From: Ruminococcoides sp052118065 | GTDB lineage: Bacteria > Bacillota > Clostridia > Oscillospirales > Acutalibacteraceae | Assembly: GCA_052118065.1 (NCBI GenBank) | Contig: JBQKHY010000011.1 | Location: 10,676-74,675 of the forward strand | Direction: 5' to 3' | DNA: 64,000 nt | In this document: positions 17,041-25,418 of the stretch, in pieces | Layout of the letters: the number at the start of each line of letters is the position of its first letter | Position numbering within the stretch: the first letter of the stretch is position 1 | The notes under the pieces: generated by a model | What the model was told of the DNA's origin: nothing | The model's input: the letters and a program-made list of their open reading frames with translations, nothing else | The model's database searches: none | Program-made: the position numbers and the translations under genes

Positions 17041-17200
17041 AATCAAAATTGAAAAGCCCTAATTTGTTTAACTGACTATTCTTAACCCAAAATCAAAATT
17101 GAAAAACCCTAATTTGCAAAATTAATTTATCGTAACGCAGAAACAAAATTGAAAAACCCAAATTTATATTACTAATCCATAAAAACAAAAATCAAAATTA
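17041..17200. repeat. Degenerate tandem repeat with 50-bp period
   Basis: The motif AATCAAAATTGAAAAGCCCT and variants begin at 17041, 17091, 17141 and about 17190, a strict 50-bp spacing. The first three share AAAATTGAAAAnCCC plus AATTT. The fourth is decayed and ends at the stop of the GNAT gene. A related AAACAAAATTGAAAAAACAAATTT tract occurs near 59148. Confidence 0.65.
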
Positions 17201-17770
17201 AACATCCCTAGGTTCCACATAGATTCTTTTATAAAACAGATTATAGAATACTTTGCCGAAGAAGTTTTTATTAAGGTAGAAGAATTCCTTTTCTGTAACG
17301 GTTTTATTATCCTTATTGTAGCCCAGCATATCATAGGTAACTGACTGTTCTGTCATTGTAAAGTTAAGGTCATAAAAACCGTTTTTGGTGTAGAAATTCT
17401 TTCTCTTAATTCGTTCATCAATGTTAGGTGCATTTTGGTCAAGCTGTTCAATAGCTAACAAAATTCTGTAATTTTTGTACTTTTCTTTTAATGCTGAAAG
17501 AAAGGCTGAACCGTAGCCTTTGCCTCTTTGCTTTTCATCAATAGCAAAGAAAAATAAATATGCAGTGTCTTTGTATGTGGCAACATATGCTAAGCCTGCA
17601 AATTCCTTTTTGTCATAAATACTGTAAAAGTCTGCTGACTTCTTTCTGCTTAACAGTTTCATCATCCAATATGGTAGTTGTTCATCCTTTGGAAAAGCTG
17701 AGAAGTACAGTTCCTTTACCTTACTTTTGCTTTCCTTTGAAATGTTATATTTTCTTAGTCTTAAATTCAT
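17198..17770 (-). CDS. GNAT-family N-acetyltransferase
   Basis: 190 residues. The GNAT acetyl-CoA site is FFAIDEKQRGKGYGSAFLSAL (Q/R-x-x-G-x-G) near residues 73-92, preceded by a GLAYVATYKDTAYLFF strand and followed by IKRKNFYTKNGF, typical of the fold's last conserved segment. The C-terminal 60 residues are extra to a minimal GNAT. Substrate unknown. AGAGGAT supports the start. It lies downstream of the two-component system on the same strand but is separated by a terminator. Confidence 0.75.
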   Translation of the reverse strand: MNLRLRKYNISKESKSKVKELYFSAFPKDEQLPYWMMKLLSRKKSADFYSIYDKKEFAGLAYVATYKDTAYLFFFAIDEKQRGKGYGSAFLSALKEKYKNYRILLAIEQLDQNAPNIDERIKRKNFYTKNGFYDLNFTMTEQSVTYDMLGYNKDNKTVTEKEFFYLNKNFFGKVFYNLFYKRIYVEPRDV

Positions 17771-17784
17771 AATATCCTCTTTGT

Positions 17785-17816
17785 AAAAATGAAAAATGAC
17801 TCCGAAGAGCCATTTT
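17785..17816 (-). terminator. Terminator of the two-component operon
   Basis: Arms at 17793-17802 and 17807-17816 with a TTCG loop on the minus strand (AAAATGGCTC/GAGTCATTTT), followed by a T-rich tail. Confidence 0.75.
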
Positions 17817-17832
17817 CCGTTATTTCATTATT

Positions 17833-19494
17833 TTATTCCGGTGAGTCTGCTATTTCAAGTTCAAACCAGAAGTTACTTCCTTCACCGACAACACTTTTAA
17901 CACCATAATGTGCGTTGTGTCTGTCAAGAACATTCTTAACAATTGAAAGTCCTAAACCTGTACCTACAACAGAACTTTTGTGTTCTTTATCAACCTTGTA
18001 GTATCTGTCCCAGATATTTTCCAAATGTTCTTGGTCAATACCCTCACCATGGTCAATAACTTCAATAAGTACATTTTTGTCTTTTCTTGATTGACGAACA
18101 ATAATATGTTTGTCTGTTCTTGAATAGTTAATTGCGTTGTTAACTAGGTTGTAAATTACCTGACTGATTTTGCTATAATCGGCATTTACATAAATATCTT
18201 CATCATATTCAAAGTCTAGGGTGTAGCCCTCTTGTTCCTTTAGCTTGTTGTAGCGTTGGAACATTTCTTTGATTAATGTTGTAATTGAGAAAACTTCCTT
18301 GTTGATTTCTGTTGCACCTGACTGTAGTTTTGAAATATCAAGTAAGTCGGTTACAAGCATATTCAGTCTGTTTGCTTCATCAATAATAATTTGGATATTT
18401 TCAGGAGTATTTTCTCCCGGTAAATCCCTCATTACTTCACCGTAACCTGTAATCATTGTCAGTGGTGTTCTTAGGTCATGGCTAATGTTAGCGATAAGTT
18501 CTCTCTGTAGTGAATCAACTTTCTTTAGCTCTGTTGCTGCATAATTTAGAGTGTTATTTAGCTCGGTAACTTCAAGATAACCTGTACTGTTAAACTGAAC
18601 ATCATAATCTTTGTTAGCAAGTTTTAGTGCTGACTTTGTTGTGTCGGTAATAGGTTTACTAATCTTTCTTGCTGCAACAATAGCAATAAATACACCGATA
18701 AACAGTAAGATAAATGTAACAGTTACAAGCTGGTATCTTAGTGTGTTTACTACACTGTCAACAGGTGAACTTTGTGAAGTGATAATCAGCATATAGTCAT
18801 TGTTACTGTCATCATCAAACAGTGAGGTATATACAACACCTTTGGTGTTTAACTTATCCATCGGTGGTGTGTGACCTTTGATTTTGTGTAGTAAGTCATT
18901 TTTGCTGTTTTCTTCTTCATCAATGTATCGTGTATAGGTTTTGTCATCACTTGCTTTAGCTTGGCTATAGTAGTTGTATGGACTTTCACCTTTAATTAGC
19001 TGATTTGTAGCAAATGATACATACTGTCTGTGAGTAATTGAACCGTTGTCACTTTCATTATCGGATGAATTTTTATCCGATGAACTGTTATCTGAAGATT
19101 TTTTGTCAGAAGAATTTTTATCGGAACTGCCTGAACTTTTTGAACTGCTACCTGAATTGCTATCATTTGATGAACTGCTTGAACTGTCATAAATCATAAT
19201 TTTCATAAATGATTTATCGGTAGAATAAACAGGTCTTACTGTAGAATCGGTAGTGTCATAAACATAAATCATAACATCATTTTGTTCTGCTAAATTTTCC
19301 ACTAATGTAGTAATGTTATTTGAATTAATATTTTCTTCAATTGATGATGCACATTTCTTAACCTGATTTACCCTTACTTTGCTATATACACTTCTAAAGC
19401 AAACTGTTTGGAAAACCCATAGTAAAACCAGCATTATTAAAGAGAAAAGTACAAACCACAACAATATTTTGTAATGTAGTGGTAGGGAGGACAT
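17833..19494 (-). CDS. Membrane sensor histidine kinase (PhoR/ResE class)
   Basis: 553 residues from ATG 19494; TTG codons further upstream (to 19527, overlapping the regulator gene) are possible but have poor ribosome binding sites. Order: transmembrane helix (about 10-32), extracytoplasmic sensor (about 35-250), second helix (about 255-280), HAMP linker, HisKA with the phosphorylated histidine in ANISHDLRTPLT, then HATPase with NAINYS, DHGEGID and GTGLGLSIV. The sensor loop holds a run of about 48 residues of only Ser, Asp, Asn, Lys and Gly (roughly 102-150). Partner of the response regulator encoded just upstream, with 7 bp between them. Stimulus unknown. Confidence 0.92.
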   Translation of the reverse strand: MSSLPLHYKILLWFVLFSLIMLVLLWVFQTVCFRSVYSKVRVNQVKKCASSIEENINSNNITTLVENLAEQNDVMIYVYDTTDSTVRPVYSTDKSFMKIMIYDSSSSSSNDSNSGSSSKSSGSSDKNSSDKKSSDNSSSDKNSSDNESDNGSITHRQYVSFATNQLIKGESPYNYYSQAKASDDKTYTRYIDEEENSKNDLLHKIKGHTPPMDKLNTKGVVYTSLFDDDSNNDYMLIITSQSSPVDSVVNTLRYQLVTVTFILLFIGVFIAIVAARKISKPITDTTKSALKLANKDYDVQFNSTGYLEVTELNNTLNYAATELKKVDSLQRELIANISHDLRTPLTMITGYGEVMRDLPGENTPENIQIIIDEANRLNMLVTDLLDISKLQSGATEINKEVFSITTLIKEMFQRYNKLKEQEGYTLDFEYDEDIYVNADYSKISQVIYNLVNNAINYSRTDKHIIVRQSRKDKNVLIEVIDHGEGIDQEHLENIWDRYYKVDKEHKSSVVGTGLGLSIVKNVLDRHNAHYGVKSVVGEGSNFWFELEIADSPE

Positions 19495-19501
19495 TTTGCT
19501 C

Positions 19502-20176
19502 TTAAACCGTGTCAAACCTGTAGCCAACTCCTCTCAGAGTAACAATGCACTTGCTATATTCACCTAGGCTTTTTCTAAGTAGCTTAATGTGAGTATCCAG
19601 AGTTCTGTCATCACCAAAGAAGTCATAACCCCATACTTCTGAGATTAACTTTTCTCTTGTTAGGGCAATACCCTTGTTTTTAACCATATAGAAGAATAGT
19701 TCATATTCCTTAGGTGTCATATCAACTCTTTTACCGTTAACAGTAACAATTCTTGCAGTAAAGTCAACAACAAGATTCTCGTACTTAAACACATCCTGAC
19801 TAGGAGTGTCAGCACCGTTACTTCTCTTTAGCACTGCGTTAACTCTCATCATTAGCTCCTTAGGTGAGAATGGCTTAACAACATAGTCGTCAATTCCAAG
19901 TTCAAAACCATGAATCTTGTCATATTCTTCACCTCTTGCAGAAAGCATAATAATAGGTGTGTTGCAATGCTTACGGATTTCTTTACAAGCAGAAAAACCG
20001 TCAAGTTCAGGCATCATTACATCCATAATAATTATATCAAAAGTTTCTTTGTTGCAAATTTCAATAGCAGACATACCGTCAACTGCCTCAGTTACTTTAT
20101 GACCTTCAAAATTTGCATATTTCTTAATAATCTCTCTAATCCTAAATTCGTCATCAACTACTAAAATCTTACTCAT
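19502..20176 (-). CDS. OmpR/PhoB-family response regulator
   Basis: 224 residues. Receiver domain 1-120: acidic pocket VVDDE, phospho-acceptor aspartate in IIMDVMMPELDG (about residue 52), and the conserved lysine in DDYVVKPFSPKEL. The winged-helix DNA-binding domain follows (about 128-224), with LTREKLISEVWGYDF, RTLDTHIKLLRK and the terminal TLRGVGYRFD. It is phosphorylated by the adjacent histidine kinase and acts on DNA. Start supported by GAGGG nine bases upstream. Targets cannot be inferred from the sequence. Confidence 0.95.
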   Translation of the reverse strand: MSKILVVDDEFRIREIIKKYANFEGHKVTEAVDGMSAIEICNKETFDIIIMDVMMPELDGFSACKEIRKHCNTPIIMLSARGEEYDKIHGFELGIDDYVVKPFSPKELMMRVNAVLKRSNGADTPSQDVFKYENLVVDFTARIVTVNGKRVDMTPKEYELFFYMVKNKGIALTREKLISEVWGYDFFGDDRTLDTHIKLLRKSLGEYSKCIVTLRGVGYRFDTV

Positions 20177-20305
20177 AATATGACCCTCACTTTCTTTGAT
20201 TATAGAATAAAATCTAAATGTGATGATTTTATGTTGAAAATCTTAATATTTTCTAATAGTATTTTCTACATTTTATCATATTTTAAAATCCTTTTAAAGG
20301 AAATA

Positions 20306-20334
20306 TTGAAAAGTTAGAAAAATAAAGTTATAAT
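20306..20334 (+). promoter_or_regulatory. Promoter of the fumarase operon
   Basis: TTGAAA at 20306-20311, 17-bp spacer, TATAAT at 20329-20334, 20 bp before the start codon. Confidence 0.75.
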
Positions 20335-20354
20335 AGGTTAATGTGGGTGATTAT

Positions 20355-21206
20355 ATGGAAGCAAGAAAAATTAAAGCATCATTAATAACAGAAAAGGTTA
20401 AGAAGTTGTTTATGGATTGCAACTACTTTATAGGCAATGACATTTACAACGCATTACTAAAAGCCAGAGATACCGAAGAAAGCGAAACAGGCAAAAGTAT
20501 CCTTGACCAAATTATTGAAAATGATGATATAGCAAAAAAAGAAGAAATACCACTTTGTCAAGATACAGGTATGGCAATTCTGTTTGTTAAGTATGGGGAC
20601 AAAGTTATAGTTGAGGACGGTTCATTTAATGAGGCTGTTACTGAGGGTGTCCGTAGAGCATATATTGACGGATACCTAAGGAAAAGTGTTGTTAGTGACC
20701 CTGTCTTTGATAGAATAAATACTAAGGATAATACACCTTGCATTATTCATACTGAGATTGTACCGGGAGATAAGATTGAAATTCTTGCCGGTGGCAAAGG
20801 CTTTGGCAGTGAAAATATGTCAAAGATTGCAATGTTAACACCAAGTAAGGGTATTGAGGGTGTAAAGGAATTTATCCTAAATACTGTAAGAGAAGCAGGA
20901 CCTAATCCTTGCCCACCTATGGTTGTAGGTGTTGGTATCGGTGGTACTTTTGAGAAGGCAGCTTTACTTGCTAAGAAAGCAACCTTTAGAAGTATTGATA
21001 CTCATAATGAAGATAAGCGATATGCCGACCTTGAGGATGAACTGCTACAGTCTATTAACAAAATGGGCTTTGGACCTGCAGGTCTTGGTGGTACAACTAC
21101 TGCCATTGGTGTAAATATCGAAACTTATCCTACTCATATTGCAGGAATGCCTGTTGCAGTAAATATTTGTTGCCATGCAGCAAGACACAGTACAACAACA
21201 ATATAA
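20355..21206 (+). CDS. Class I (iron-sulfur) fumarate hydratase / tartrate dehydratase, alpha subunit
   Basis: 283 residues from ATG 20355; an in-frame GTG at 20343 looks like part of the ribosome binding region. Family motifs: LCQDTGMAI with the first cluster cysteine, GGKGFGSENMSKIAMLTP, AGPNPCPPMVVGVGIGG and GPAGLGGTTTAIGV. It forms the N-terminal half of the 4Fe-4S hydro-lyase that interconverts fumarate and malate (or dehydrates tartrate). In two-subunit anaerobe enzymes the beta subunit is adjacent; here a small membrane protein gene (21217-21714) lies between. Fumarase is favoured over tartrate dehydratase from the central-metabolism context only. Confidence 0.9.
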   Translation: MEARKIKASLITEKVKKLFMDCNYFIGNDIYNALLKARDTEESETGKSILDQIIENDDIAKKEEIPLCQDTGMAILFVKYGDKVIVEDGSFNEAVTEGVRRAYIDGYLRKSVVSDPVFDRINTKDNTPCIIHTEIVPGDKIEILAGGKGFGSENMSKIAMLTPSKGIEGVKEFILNTVREAGPNPCPPMVVGVGIGGTFEKAALLAKKATFRSIDTHNEDKRYADLEDELLQSINKMGFGPAGLGGTTTAIGVNIETYPTHIAGMPVAVNICCHAARHSTTTI

Positions 21207-21216
21207 GGAAAAATTT

Positions 21217-21714
21217 ATGAAAAGAACAATTAGAATTACTATAATAACGGTTATTATTATTGCTATTGGCTTAGTTACAATGTTTGTAACTCCCGGCACT
21301 TGGAAGTTCGGTACTAATGTGTATTCAAATGATTTCCAGAAAACACCGGAAGACAGCCTTTTTCATTACTACGATACAGTGCAGTTACAACAATCTATAG
21401 GTAAGGCTGAAACTGACAAAACTTGTCTTTACCTTTATTTTAACGGTACCTCAATCAATGTGTGTGAAATGATAAAGAACAATGATAAGTACTGTTATTT
21501 TGGAGAGAAAATTAAGTTTAAATATGGCACAGATTATATGAGGTTTGATAAGAATCAAACTGTTATAAATGATGATGTGTATTACTGGGATATTATTTAT
21601 GAAAACAGAAAGTACCTTATTAGGGATGACAAGTTTAAGTCTATTGACTTTACTGTTACTATCGGTAATGAAACCCGTAATCTGTCCTTTGTATATTACA
21701 TAGATAAAAAGTAA
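21217..21714 (+). CDS. Membrane-anchored protein of unknown function between fumarase subunit genes
   Basis: 165 residues from ATG 21217 (AAGGAAA upstream); longer in-frame starts overlap the fumarase gene and lack a site. One N-terminal helix (MKRTIRITIITVIIIAIGLV), then an exported domain of about 140 residues with many charged and aromatic residues (WKFGTNVYSNDF, TCLYLYFNGTSINVCEM, VYYWDIIYENRKYLI). It sits 10 bp after the alpha subunit stop, and the beta subunit gene follows at once, so all three are cotranscribed. I do not recognise the family. A functional link to fumarase is not evident; insertion of an unrelated gene is as likely. Confidence 0.7.
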   Translation: MKRTIRITIITVIIIAIGLVTMFVTPGTWKFGTNVYSNDFQKTPEDSLFHYYDTVQLQQSIGKAETDKTCLYLYFNGTSINVCEMIKNNDKYCYFGEKIKFKYGTDYMRFDKNQTVINDDVYYWDIIYENRKYLIRDDKFKSIDFTVTIGNETRNLSFVYYIDKK

Positions 21715-21727
21715 GATGGTGAAGAAA

Positions 21728-22276
21728 ATGAAACGATTAACTTTGCCTTTATCGGATAGCGACATTAAAAACCTAAAAGCCGGAGAAACTGTGCTGCTTT
21801 CAGGCACAATGCTAACAGGTCGTGATGCTGCCCATAAAAGGTTGTATGAACTTGTAGAAAAAGGAGAAAAGTTACCTATTGATATTAAAGGTGAACTTAT
21901 CTATTATGTAGGACCTGCACCGGCAAAGCCCGGTTTTGCAGTAGGACCTGCCGGACCTACCTCCAGCTATAGAATGGATAAATATGCACCTACACTTTTG
22001 GATTTAGGTCTAAAGGGTATGATAGGTAAAGGTGCCAGAAATCAAGATGTTATTGATGCTATTGTTAGAAATGGCTGTGTATATTTTGCTTGTGTAGGTG
22101 GTGCTGCTGCCTTAATAGCAAAATCAATTAAGAAGGAAGAGATACTTTGTTATGAGGACCTTGGTACTGAGGCTATCAGAAGATATACAGTAGAGGACTT
22201 TCCTTGTATTGTAGCAATTGATAGTTATGGCAACAATGCTTATACCGAAGGTCAGAAAGATTATTGTAGAGAGTGA
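21728..22276 (+). CDS. Class I (iron-sulfur) fumarate hydratase / tartrate dehydratase, beta subunit
   Basis: 182 residues from ATG 21728 (MKRLTLPL, the usual start of the family); an in-frame ATG at 21716 is possible. Characteristic segments: LKAGETVLLSGTMLTGRDAAHKRL, YVGPAPAKPG, VGPAGPTSSYRMDKY, GMIGKGARNQD, ACVGGAAALIAKSI and EDLGTEAIRRYTVEDFP. It completes the hydro-lyase with the alpha subunit encoded 0.5 kb upstream. Cytoplasmic, oxygen-sensitive. The next gene starts 3 bp after the stop. Confidence 0.9.
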   Translation: MKRLTLPLSDSDIKNLKAGETVLLSGTMLTGRDAAHKRLYELVEKGEKLPIDIKGELIYYVGPAPAKPGFAVGPAGPTSSYRMDKYAPTLLDLGLKGMIGKGARNQDVIDAIVRNGCVYFACVGGAAALIAKSIKKEEILCYEDLGTEAIRRYTVEDFPCIVAIDSYGNNAYTEGQKDYCRE

Positions 22277-22279
22277 TTT

Positions 22280-23692
22280 ATGTTATTTGCTAGTACAGTT
22301 TTTATATTTGTATTTTTACCGGTAGTTCTGTTACTGTATTATACAGTTTTCAGAAAATGGAGAATGGGTCAAAATGTAATGTTGCTTATTGCAAGTTTGA
22401 TTTTCTATGCTTGGGGTGAGCCAAAGTATGTTTTGATTATGATTGCATCAATTATTGTTAACTATGCTTTGGGACTTTTGGTTGATAAGGTAAGGCACAG
22501 GAAAGTACTTTCAAGGCTTGTAATTGCACTTACAGCAGTACTTAATCTTTCCGTATTGTTTATCTTTAAGTATCTAATGTTTACTGTTGATAATATCAAT
22601 TCAATTGCAGGACTTAACTTATCAGTACCAAACATAGCATTGCCTATTGGTATCAGTTTCTTTACATTCCAAGCAATGAGTTATGTAATTGATGTTTATA
22701 GGGAAAAGGGTGAGGCTCAGAAGAATCCACTGAATGTTGGTCTTTATATTAGCTTTTTCCCTCAGCTGATTGCAGGTCCTATTGTTAGATACGAAACAGT
22801 TGCTTATCAGATTAAGCACAGAGTTGAAACCTTTGATAACTTTTCAACAGGTGTTGTAAGATTTATTATCGGTCTTGCAAAGAAGGTTCTTTTGGCAAAT
22901 ACAATGGGTGTTGTTGCCGACTATTCATTTGATATGCCAAACAGTGAACTGACTGTTGTAATGGCTTGGATTGGTGCAATTGCTTATTCACTACAGATTT
23001 TCTTTGACTTTAGTGGTTATAGTGATATGGCTATCGGTCTTGGTAAAATGTTTGGCTTTGACTTCCTAGAGAACTTTGACTATCCATACATAAGTAAGTC
23101 TATTACTGAATTTTGGAGAAGATGGCATATGTCACTTGGTACTTGGTTTAGAGATTATGTATATTTCCCACTGGGTGGTTCAAGAGTAAAGAGCAAAGCA
23201 AGACTTGTGTTTAACCTATTTGTAGTATGGTCATTAACAGGTATTTGGCATGGTGCAAACTGGACTTTCCTATGTTGGGGCTTAATGTACTTTGTACTGC
23301 TTGTAATAGAGAAATTAACAGGTTGGGAAAAGAAATATCCTGACAAAATGATTGTACTTAGAAGAATCTATACATTATTCTTTGTATTGATGGGTTGGGT
23401 ACTGTTTAGAGCAGACAGTATTACAGAAGCTTGGACATATATTTGCACAATGTTCGGTAACGGTACTTTGATTAATGACAGTACAATCTACTATGCAATG
23501 AATTATTTTGTATATTTCCTAATTGCAATTCTTGTCAGTACACCTATTTTTAAGAATTTCTCTCTAAAGATAAAGGGTACAAACCCTGTTGCATATGTGG
23601 TTAGTTCTGTGGGACTTTTAGCATTGCTAGTTGTTTCCGTCAGCTACATTGTTAAGGGTGCTTATAATCCATTTATTTACTTTAACTTTTAA
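22280..23692 (+). CDS. MBOAT-family membrane O-acyltransferase (AlgI/DltB-like)
   Basis: 470 residues, about ten membrane helices. MBOAT signatures: PIGISFFTFQAMSYVIDVYR, IAGPIVRYE, DFSGYSDMAIGLGKMFG, FWRRWHMSLGTWFRDYVYFPLGGSR and the catalytic histidine in LTGIWHGANWTF. The family transfers acyl groups to exported polysaccharides or teichoic acids across the membrane. No DltA/DltC or SGNH-hydrolase partner is next to it, so the acceptor is unknown; it is transcribed with the fumarase genes (3-bp gap). AlgI-like polysaccharide O-acetylation is the best guess. Confidence 0.9.
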   Translation: MLFASTVFIFVFLPVVLLLYYTVFRKWRMGQNVMLLIASLIFYAWGEPKYVLIMIASIIVNYALGLLVDKVRHRKVLSRLVIALTAVLNLSVLFIFKYLMFTVDNINSIAGLNLSVPNIALPIGISFFTFQAMSYVIDVYREKGEAQKNPLNVGLYISFFPQLIAGPIVRYETVAYQIKHRVETFDNFSTGVVRFIIGLAKKVLLANTMGVVADYSFDMPNSELTVVMAWIGAIAYSLQIFFDFSGYSDMAIGLGKMFGFDFLENFDYPYISKSITEFWRRWHMSLGTWFRDYVYFPLGGSRVKSKARLVFNLFVVWSLTGIWHGANWTFLCWGLMYFVLLVIEKLTGWEKKYPDKMIVLRRIYTLFFVLMGWVLFRADSITEAWTYICTMFGNGTLINDSTIYYAMNYFVYFLIAILVSTPIFKNFSLKIKGTNPVAYVVSSVGLLALLVVSVSYIVKGAYNPFIYFNF

Positions 23693-23696
23693 TTTT

Positions 23697-23728
23697 AAGG
23701 GCAGACCTTTTGGTTTGTCCTTTTCTTT
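23697..23728 (+). terminator. Terminator after the MBOAT gene
   Basis: AAGGGCAGACC at 23697-23707 pairs with GGTTTGTCCTT at 23712-23722 (G-U pairs) around TTTT, followed by a T-rich tail. Confidence 0.75.
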
Positions 23729-23795
23729 TGGTGATTTATAACAAATTGGTGATATATATTTTGTAAAGTATACCCATTCAAAAAAAGTTAAAATA

Positions 23796-23804
23796 TGGTA
23801 CAAT
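23796..23804 (+). promoter_or_regulatory. Extended -10 promoter of the dockerin gene
   Basis: TGGTACAAT (TACAAT at 23799-23804 with TGn), and a possible -35 TTCAAA at 23777-23782, 16 bp away. It lies 27 bp before the start codon. Confidence 0.5.
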
Positions 23805-23831
23805 TGAGTTATAAAGAAATAGGGTGATATT

Positions 23832-24584
23832 ATGAAGAAACTATTTAAAACTGTTGTTACAATGACCTTGGCAACAGTAATGGCAGGTTCTTTTATGGCT
23901 GTTTCGGCTACTGAAAATAATCCTGAAAATTACCTTGCAGGTGATATTGTAAGTGATGGCAAAATTAATATTAAAGATGCAACGGAAATTCAAAGGTACT
24001 GTGCAAACTTATCTGCAAAAGTACAAACATTAGAGAAATATGTAACTATGGACTTTAACGGTGATGGTGTAGTAAATATTCAAGATGTGGCAGATATTCA
24101 GAAGAAGACTGTTAAGAAAAAGTATAACTATGCAAATGATATTTATCCTGTAAATTATGTTGCAGATAAAGTGGATGGCAGTAAGATTGATTTTTCTTTG
24201 GAATATGAAAATGATAATTATAACGGTAAAGATAATAATTGCTTAGGTTACAATAGCTATATGGAACATTACATTACAACTGTGATTAAAAGTTATGATG
24301 AATACACTTCATTCTTTAATAAGGGTGATAAGTTTGATGAAAACTTCTTCAAGGATAATGCTTTGGTTTTTGTTTATAGGAGAGATGCAAATTATGTGAA
24401 TAGTTATGAATTGAAGAATATATCAGTAAAGGATAATCAGCTTAACCTTGACTTTGATGTAACATACAAAACTAAACATTTCGGTGAGTCATTTACAAGT
24501 TACAACTTCTTCTATTCGGTTAAGAAGTCTGATGTAGAGAATATTGATACAATTAATGTGTATCAAAATATGATACCGGAATAA
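23832..24584 (+). CDS. Secreted dockerin-domain protein
   Basis: 250 residues. Signal peptide 1-26 ending VSATENN. Residues about 34-95 form a type I dockerin: two EF-hand-like repeats, GDIVSDGKINIKDATEIQRY and MDFNGDGVVNIQDVADIQKK, each a calcium loop followed by a helix. The remaining 150 residues (SLEYENDNYNGKDNN to the end) match no family I know and contain no recognisable glycosidase motif. Dockerins bind cohesins on scaffoldins, so the protein probably joins a cellulosome-like or amylosome-like surface complex, as in Ruminococcus. Monocistronic with its own promoter and terminator. Here the dockerin is N-terminal, directly after the signal. Confidence 0.85.
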   Translation: MKKLFKTVVTMTLATVMAGSFMAVSATENNPENYLAGDIVSDGKINIKDATEIQRYCANLSAKVQTLEKYVTMDFNGDGVVNIQDVADIQKKTVKKKYNYANDIYPVNYVADKVDGSKIDFSLEYENDNYNGKDNNCLGYNSYMEHYITTVIKSYDEYTSFFNKGDKFDENFFKDNALVFVYRRDANYVNSYELKNISVKDNQLNLDFDVTYKTKHFGESFTSYNFFYSVKKSDVENIDTINVYQNMIPE

Positions 24585-24588
24585 AAAT

Positions 24589-24622
24589 AAGGGCTGTTTC
24601 GTTATGAAACAGCCCTTTGATG
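24589..24622. terminator. Bidirectional terminator, dockerin gene / flavoredoxin gene
   Basis: AAGGGCTGTTTC (24589-24600) pairs perfectly with GAAACAGCCCTT (24606-24617), loop GTTAT. T-rich on the minus-strand side as well. Confidence 0.85.
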
Positions 24623-24635
24623 CTTTTGTAACAAA

Positions 24636-25142
24636 TTATTCTTTAACAAGTACCTTTTCAATTTCTGAAATGTACATTTTGTGGTAGTCACTACCGTCGG
24701 GTGCATATGCTGACAATACACTTTCATCAACAACACTGTCGGAATTTAGACTTTGACCATACATTTTACGACAAATCAATACAACCTTGCTTTCTGCAAA
24801 GTAAGGTGCTTTCTCATCGGTAACAGGTGTTAGACCTGTTTCCTTAACCTTGTCAATATCTCTGCCACTTTTTGAACCACAAATTTTGTGAACATCATGG
24901 TATTCATCAGGTAGAAAAGAAATAGCAAAGTATTCGCCATTTTCCAGGTAGTCAAATGTGTATCTCTGTGGACGAATAAAAGTAAATGCAACAGGCTTAT
25001 TCCACATAATACCAACACCACCCCAAGAAACAGTCATCATATTGACCTTTTCTCCAGTGTCAACGGTAACAAGTCCCCAATCATCACCGATAAGCTTAAA
25101 TGGGTTTTCTTTTAGTTCTTTAGCAGATATTTCTTTAAACAT
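24636..25142 (-). CDS. Flavin reductase-like / flavoredoxin family protein
   Basis: 168 residues from ATG 25142, preceded by AAAGGAG at 8 nt; the longer open frame to 25244 is not supported. FMN-binding split-barrel features: NMMTVSWGGVGIMWNKPVAFTFIRPQRYT, FAISFLPDEYHDVHKICGSKSGRD and a mid-protein cysteine. Family members bind FMN and transfer electrons or reduce flavins in anaerobes. Monocistronic, divergent from argG. Substrate unknown. Confidence 0.82.
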   Translation of the reverse strand: MFKEISAKELKENPFKLIGDDWGLVTVDTGEKVNMMTVSWGGVGIMWNKPVAFTFIRPQRYTFDYLENGEYFAISFLPDEYHDVHKICGSKSGRDIDKVKETGLTPVTDEKAPYFAESKVVLICRKMYGQSLNSDSVVDESVLSAYAPDGSDYHKMYISEIEKVLVKE

Positions 25143-25229
25143 TGTATTATCTCCTTTGATTATTTTATAAGATAAATATATCACATTATGGCTATCTTTT
25201 GCAAGAAAATGAATAACATACATTAAAAA

Positions 25230-25243
25230 TGTATAATTATACA
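25230..25243. promoter_or_regulatory. ArgR-like palindrome 1
   Basis: TGTATAATTATACA is a perfect 14-bp palindrome with the spacing of ARG boxes (TGnATwwwwATnCA). Confidence 0.45.
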
Positions 25244-25396
25244 TAAATTTTGCATATATTCATTTTTAAAATCAGGGAAAATCTAGGCTAATCAAGGATA
25301 TATTTGTATAATTCTTTGTTATGATTGTATAATTTTACTGCAATATTCTGTATATATGCAAACTTGTTGTCTTAATTCTACAAATTATTGGAAATT

Positions 25397-25410
25397 TGAA
25401 TAAATATGCA
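25397..25410 (+). promoter_or_regulatory. ArgR-like operator (ARG box) before argG
   Basis: TGAATAAATATGCA differs at two positions from the consensus TGAATwwwwATTCA and stands just upstream of the argG -35 box. Related TGTATAAT half-sites occur near 25305, 25326, 25349, 25429 and 25439. Confidence 0.5.
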
Positions 25411-25418
25411 AATAACCC

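Larger units (their letters stand above)
16376..17197. other. Gene-free, repeat-rich intergenic region
   Basis: About 820 bp with no credible gene. It holds two CCTCC/GGAAGG-type dispersed elements (16469-16549, 16611-16718), a pair of REP-like palindromes (16806-16829, 16931-16955) and a 50-bp-period repeat (17041-17200). Open frames on the minus strand (16459-16732) run across the inverted repeats and have no ribosome binding sites. Confidence 0.75.

Noticed and set aside
17041..17200. Regularly spaced repeats considered as a CRISPR array
   Set aside because: Repeats are degenerate and not palindromic, the intervals are not unique spacers of even length after trimming, and no cas genes are present.
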